Below are positions 4,974-7,516 of a DNA stretch of 7,516 nt, one piece after another. A model generated the notes under the pieces. That model saw only the letters and a program-made list of their open reading frames with translations. It was not told the DNA's origin and searched no databases. Where the stretch lies: contig CALBYO010000107.1 in the NCBI GenBank assembly GCA_937889705.1, forward strand, positions 1 to 7,516, read 5' to 3'. The position numbers were made by a program, and so were the translations under genes. The stretch is from an uncultured Bacillota bacterium (lineage in GTDB: Bacteria; Bacillota; Clostridia; Christensenellales; UBA1242). How positions within the stretch are numbered: position 1 is the first letter of the stretch; every line of letters begins with the position of its first letter.

Positions 4974-5448
4974 TGTCATTGTAGCGTGCCTTGTCAACAA
5001 TCATCATTTTTTCACTTGCAATAAATTTAATAAAAATATCATTCAAAAATGGCACCGAATAGAGCCTTCCATTTTGATTTACAACAATCACATCAGCCGC
5101 GCCGTACTGCTCAATGTCTTCAATCTCACCAATGTTTTGACCCGTCTCATCAACAACCTTTGCACCAATCAAATCTTCAAAATAAAACTCGTTTTCTGCA
5201 AGTTCGTTCAAATCATTTCTGTCAACTTCAACATCAAGTCCGCGCATATTTTCTGCCAGCGTCCTATCTTCCACACCAACAAATTTAGCAAAAATTCCGT
5301 TCGGCTTATTCTGCAAATCTGCAACCGCATATTTCCTGCCGCCAACAACCATTTCCTTTAAATTTTTAATCTTTTCAAATTCAATGTCTAAGTTCAATTT
5401 GACATCACCCTTGATGCCCTGCGCTTTCGCAATAGTTCCAATTTTCAT
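4960..5448 (-). CDS. rimM: Ribosome maturation factor RimM
   Basis: Predicted 162 residues, normal length. RimM binds S19 in the head of the 30S subunit and helps its maturation. The N-terminal beta-barrel shows MKIGTIAKAQGIKGDVKL (1-18). The C-terminal PRC-barrel begins near EFYFEDLIGAKVVD (87-100) and includes the conserved VPFLNDIF (132-139). The frame runs back to a TTG at 5463, but the ATG at 5448 has a GGAG SD 5 nt before it and restores the standard N-terminus. The usual neighbours rpsP, trmD and rplS are absent; here rimM stands divergent from rnpB and is followed by the protease gene, so it has been moved out of its common operon or left behind. Confidence 0.95.
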   Translation of the reverse strand: MKIGTIAKAQGIKGDVKLNLDIEFEKIKNLKEMVVGGRKYAVADLQNKPNGIFAKFVGVEDRTLAENMRGLDVEVDRNDLNELAENEFYFEDLIGAKVVDETGQNIGEIEDIEQYGAADVIVVNQNGRLYSVPFLNDIFIKFIASEKMMIVDKARYNDMKVI

Positions 5449-5495
5449 AATTTCTCCGCTCAAATTTTAACCGATTTGCATTATTTTGCCAAATA

Positions 5496-5524
5496 TTTAT
5501 AAAAATTTCTTAAAATATTGACAA
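5496..5524 (-). promoter_or_regulatory. Candidate rimM promoter sharing its -35 with rnpB
   Basis: On the minus strand, TTGTCA (5524-5519), a 17-bp spacer and TATAAA (5501-5496). Transcription would start near 5489 and give a leader of about 40 nt with the rimM SD. The -35 overlaps the rnpB -35 on the other strand. A second pair, TTGGCA (5492-5487) and TAAAAT (5469-5464), also has 17-bp spacing but would start inside the rimM SD. Confidence 0.65.
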
Positions 5525-5545
5525 ATTTGATAAATGTGATACAAT
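5518..5545 (+). promoter_or_regulatory. rnpB promoter
   Basis: A perfect -35 TTGACA (5518-5523), a 16-bp spacer and a -10 TACAAT (5540-5545) with an extended -10 TG at 5537-5538. The start falls near 5552, matching the base of the RNase P RNA P1 helix. Confidence 0.88.
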
Positions 5546-5551
5546 ATCAGC

Positions 5552-5891
5552 GTTAGTTAGCCAGACGGTCGCATGCGCTTGTAGTGAGATGCATGAGGAA
5601 AGTCCGAGCTCCATAGAACAAGGGTGCCAGTTAACTGCTGGTGAAGGCGACTTTAAGGAAAGTGCAACAGAAATAAACCGCCATGCAAATGGTAAGGATG
5701 GAAAGGTGGAGTAAGAGCCCACCGCCCCGTTGGTAACAATGGGGGCACATGTAAACCCCACCCGGAGTAAGGTTAAAAATGGCAAAAGGGCTGTTCGTCC
5801 GTCATTTAATAATACCGCTTGAACATAATGGAGACATTATGTCTAGATAGATGACCGCCAAATACAGAACTCGGCTTACAGACTAACTATC
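5552..5891 (+). ncRNA. rnpB: RNase P RNA, class A type
   Basis: This is the catalytic RNA of RNase P, which trims the 5' ends of tRNA precursors. The 5' conserved region GAGGAAAGTCCGAGCTCC starts at 5595 and the 3' partner ACAGAACTCGGCTTACAG at 5864; together they form P4. P1 is TAGTTAG (5554-5560) with CTAACTA (5883-5889). P2 is CGGTC/GACCG and P3 CATGC/GCATG. GGGTGCCAG, CAACAGAAATAAACCGCC, GTAAGAGCCCACCG and CACCCGGAGTAAGG match the E. coli-like (class A) pattern rather than Bacillus class B. P18 is an 8-bp stem ACATAATG/CATTATGT closed by GAGA, a GNRA loop. The P15 loop is short and lacks the usual GGU. Ends are set from P1 and are good to a few bases. Confidence 0.96.
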
Positions 5892-5900
5892 TGAAATACA

Positions 5901-5931
5901 AAAAAACTCTCTCGGTGTGAGAGAGTTTTTT
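5901..5931 (+). terminator. Bidirectional terminator between rnpB and the repeat-protein gene
   Basis: A perfect stem AAAAAACTCTCTC/GAGAGAGTTTTTT with loop GGTGT. On the plus strand it ends rnpB with six T. On the minus strand it is followed by seven T and ends the convergent BspA-like gene, whose stop codon lies about 20 bp away. Confidence 0.92.
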
Positions 5932-5949
5932 ATTTCCTGGTTTTAAGAT

Positions 5950-7516
5950 TTATGCTATCGCGCCTGTATATTTGTAATATTTTCCGTTTACATCTTCAAT
6001 GCCACTTTCATTGTAAAGCGTGTCATCTACTTTTGCAAAGCCTAAACCTGTAACTATTGTCGCATCTGCACTGTCAACATAAATTGTTGTTAACTTGCTG
6101 CAACCGCTAAACGCACTATCTCCAATTGTAGTAACGCTTGATGGCAACACAATACTTTCAAGACTTGAACAACCCTGGAAACAATAATCAGAAATTGATG
6201 TAATATTTCCTTTAATAACCACTGAAGTTAAACCGCTACAGCCCAAGAATGCAGACATCCCTATATTTGTCACACTCTCTGAAATCGTAATTGAGGTTAA
6301 ATTTTTACAATTTTGGAAACTATTACCTATTTCAGTTACTGAAGAAGATACAATTACGTCAATAGTCTTCAAATTACTATCGTATTCAAAGATACTTTGC
6401 AAACCATATGAATACTCTCCATCTTTTATCACTGGTGAATTATAATAAATCTTTACATAAGCTAAATTACTCATGCCGTTAAAAGCGCCTAATCCAATCT
6501 CTTTTACATTTTCAGGGATTGTTAAGTTTGTAACACCCGTACAAGATTGGAAGGCTTGTTTACCAACTCTCTCTACTTTAGAATTAAGGTTTATTTCTGT
6601 CAGCGCATAACAACTATAAAATGCACCATCCCCAATTTCTACTATTCCATTTGGTATCTTTATATCAGCTTTATAACATCCGTTAAATGCATATGCGCCT
6701 ATCTTTTCAATTCCCTCTGGTATAATTACTGCTGTCAAAACTCTATTGTTTGAAAATGCATTATCACCTATTGTTTTAACTGGATAATTTATACCATTCA
6801 TAATAAGTGTACTTGGGATAGTATATGTCGCATCAGATGAAACATATAAAGATAAACTTAATTCATTGTCAATTTTGCTAAAAAATGCTTTTCCATCTGT
6901 TGCTAAATATTGATTGGCTTCAGAAATATTAATGGTATAAGCATAAGACTTCGTCCAACGGTACTGAGGAAGCCACGATACATCAGAAACTCCCGAACCA
7001 ATAGTTATTGACTCTATATCGCCCTCCTCATAATAATCCGGTATTGCACCTTTCTCAATTTTTTTAATGCAATCTGGAATTACTATATTTTTTTTGGAAA
7101 AACTTGAAACATCTAAAGCTCCGTAAACAATCTTGTTTACACTTCCGTCATCTGGAATAAAACTCCCTATTATTAAAGTTTTTGTAGAAGTTTCAATTAA
7201 ACACTTGTTTCCCTTGTCACTATAATTTTCATTTTCAGAATTTACGGTTATAGATATTAAATTTTGGCATCCCACAAATGCAGAAAGGTCAATTTTTGTA
7301 ACAGTCTTCGGAATTTCAATAGAAACTAATTCGTCACAATCCCAGAAAGCATGTTCCCCTATTTCAGTAACACCATTAGGCAATGCCAATGACCTTATAT
7401 TGCAGCCCCAAAATGCTTGGTAGCCAATAGATTTAACATTTTTAGGAATATCTAACGATAATAGATTATAACAACTTGTAAACGCATAGGCGCCGATTTC
7501 TGTCACAGATTCTGGC
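5950..7516 (-). CDS. BspA-like leucine-rich-repeat protein, 5' end outside the window
   Basis: The open frame runs through the right edge, so only the C-terminal 522 residues are seen and the start and any signal peptide are unknown. About 13 LRR_5/BspA-type repeats are visible, each around IPxxVTxIGxxAFxGCxxLxSI. Four clear ones lie at the N-terminal side, then about 170 residues with degenerate or absent repeats, then about nine more. Each strand-turn unit keeps the AFxxC core with small variations. The tail ends KVDDTLYNESGIEDVNGKYYKYTGAIA, with no LPXTG motif, transmembrane helix or obvious anchor. Proteins of this family are usually secreted or surface-bound and bind host or bacterial partners, but copies are many and functions rarely known. 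The GTG at 7506 is an internal Val within a repeat (PESVTEIGAYAF), not a start. It shares a terminator with rnpB. Confidence 0.9.
   Translation of the reverse strand, partial: PESVTEIGAYAFTSCYNLLSLDIPKNVKSIGYQAFWGCNIRSLALPNGVTEIGEHAFWDCDELVSIEIPKTVTKIDLSAFVGCQNLISITVNSENENYSDKGNKCLIETSTKTLIIGSFIPDDGSVNKIVYGALDVSSFSKKNIVIPDCIKKIEKGAIPDYYEEGDIESITIGSGVSDVSWLPQYRWTKSYAYTINISEANQYLATDGKAFFSKIDNELSLSLYVSSDATYTIPSTLIMNGINYPVKTIGDNAFSNNRVLTAVIIPEGIEKIGAYAFNGCYKADIKIPNGIVEIGDGAFYSCYALTEINLNSKVERVGKQAFQSCTGVTNLTIPENVKEIGLGAFNGMSNLAYVKIYYNSPVIKDGEYSYGLQSIFEYDSNLKTIDVIVSSSVTEIGNSFQNCKNLTSITISESVTNIGMSAFLGCSGLTSVVIKGNITSISDYCFQGCSSLESIVLPSSVTTIGDSAFSGCSKLTTIYVDSADATIVTGLGFAKVDDTLYNESGIEDVNGKYYKYTGAIA

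Noticed and set aside
5464..5492. Second rimM promoter TTGGCA/TAAAAT with 17-bp spacing
   Set aside because: Its transcript would begin inside the rimM SD, leaving the ribosome site incomplete; the upstream pair is a better candidate.
5510..5785. 91-codon minus-strand open frame across rnpB
   Set aside because: It lies antisense to a clearly structured RNase P RNA, has no SD and no recognisable protein features.
7504..7506. GTG at 7506 as the start of the repeat-protein gene
   Set aside because: The frame upstream (PES) continues a repeat unit to the edge, and there is no SD. It is an internal Val codon.
5950..7516. Tandem repeats of the BspA-like gene as a CRISPR or DNA satellite
   Set aside because: The periodicity is at protein level with divergent DNA; units vary in sequence and length and stay in frame.
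1..7516. Insertion sequence, prophage, integrase or attachment site
   Set aside because: No transposase or integrase motif and no terminal repeats are visible. The tRNA-Lys is intact with no repeated 3' end nearby that I can see.

Overview
The window is AT-rich bacterial DNA from the Firmicutes, most likely an uncultured gut member of the Clostridia. The evidence is the infC-rpmI-rplT order, an scpA-scpB pair behind a site-2 protease gene, strong Shine-Dalgarno (SD) sites, TTGACA/TATAAT promoters, a class A-type RNase P RNA, and a BspA-like leucine-rich-repeat protein of the kind common in gut bacteria. The lineage is an inference. Every protein gene is on the minus strand, so the window reads right to left; only rnpB is on the plus strand.

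Right to left: (1) the 3' part of a large BspA-like repeat protein gene (5950-7516), cut by the right edge. (2) rnpB (about 5552-5891, plus), convergent with it, with one hairpin that can terminate both. (3) rimM (4960-5448), divergent from rnpB, with overlapping promoters that share one -35 hexamer. (4) A three-gene unit of M50 site-2 protease, scpA and scpB (4911 to 2686) with ATGA and 8-nt overlaps, an extended -10 promoter that predicts a leaderless or near-leaderless mRNA, and a strong terminator. (5) infC-rpmI-rplT (2473 to 1379) with its own promoter, a leader of about 140 nt containing a terminator hairpin, and a non-canonical AUU start for infC. (6) tRNA-Lys(UUU) with its own promoter, followed after about 20 nt by a small membrane protein with a zinc ribbon. 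(7) A six-helix UreI/AmiS-family channel (183-686). (8) A 5' intergenic stretch with several hairpins and a GC-rich island cut by the left edge.

Most of the window is housekeeping: tRNA 5' maturation (rnpB), 30S maturation (rimM), chromosome condensation (scpAB), translation initiation and 50S proteins (infC, rpmI, rplT) and a tRNA. The accessory genes are the surface-type repeat protein, the zinc-ribbon membrane protein and the UreI/AmiS channel.

I do not see a clear new multi-gene system such as a defence island, CRISPR array or transposon. The points worth a second look are mostly regulatory: the shared -35 of rnpB/rimM, the leaderless protease transcript, the infC leader, the tRNA-headed transcript, the UreI-like channel with a Glu-to-Gln change and no urease nearby, and the GC-rich island.
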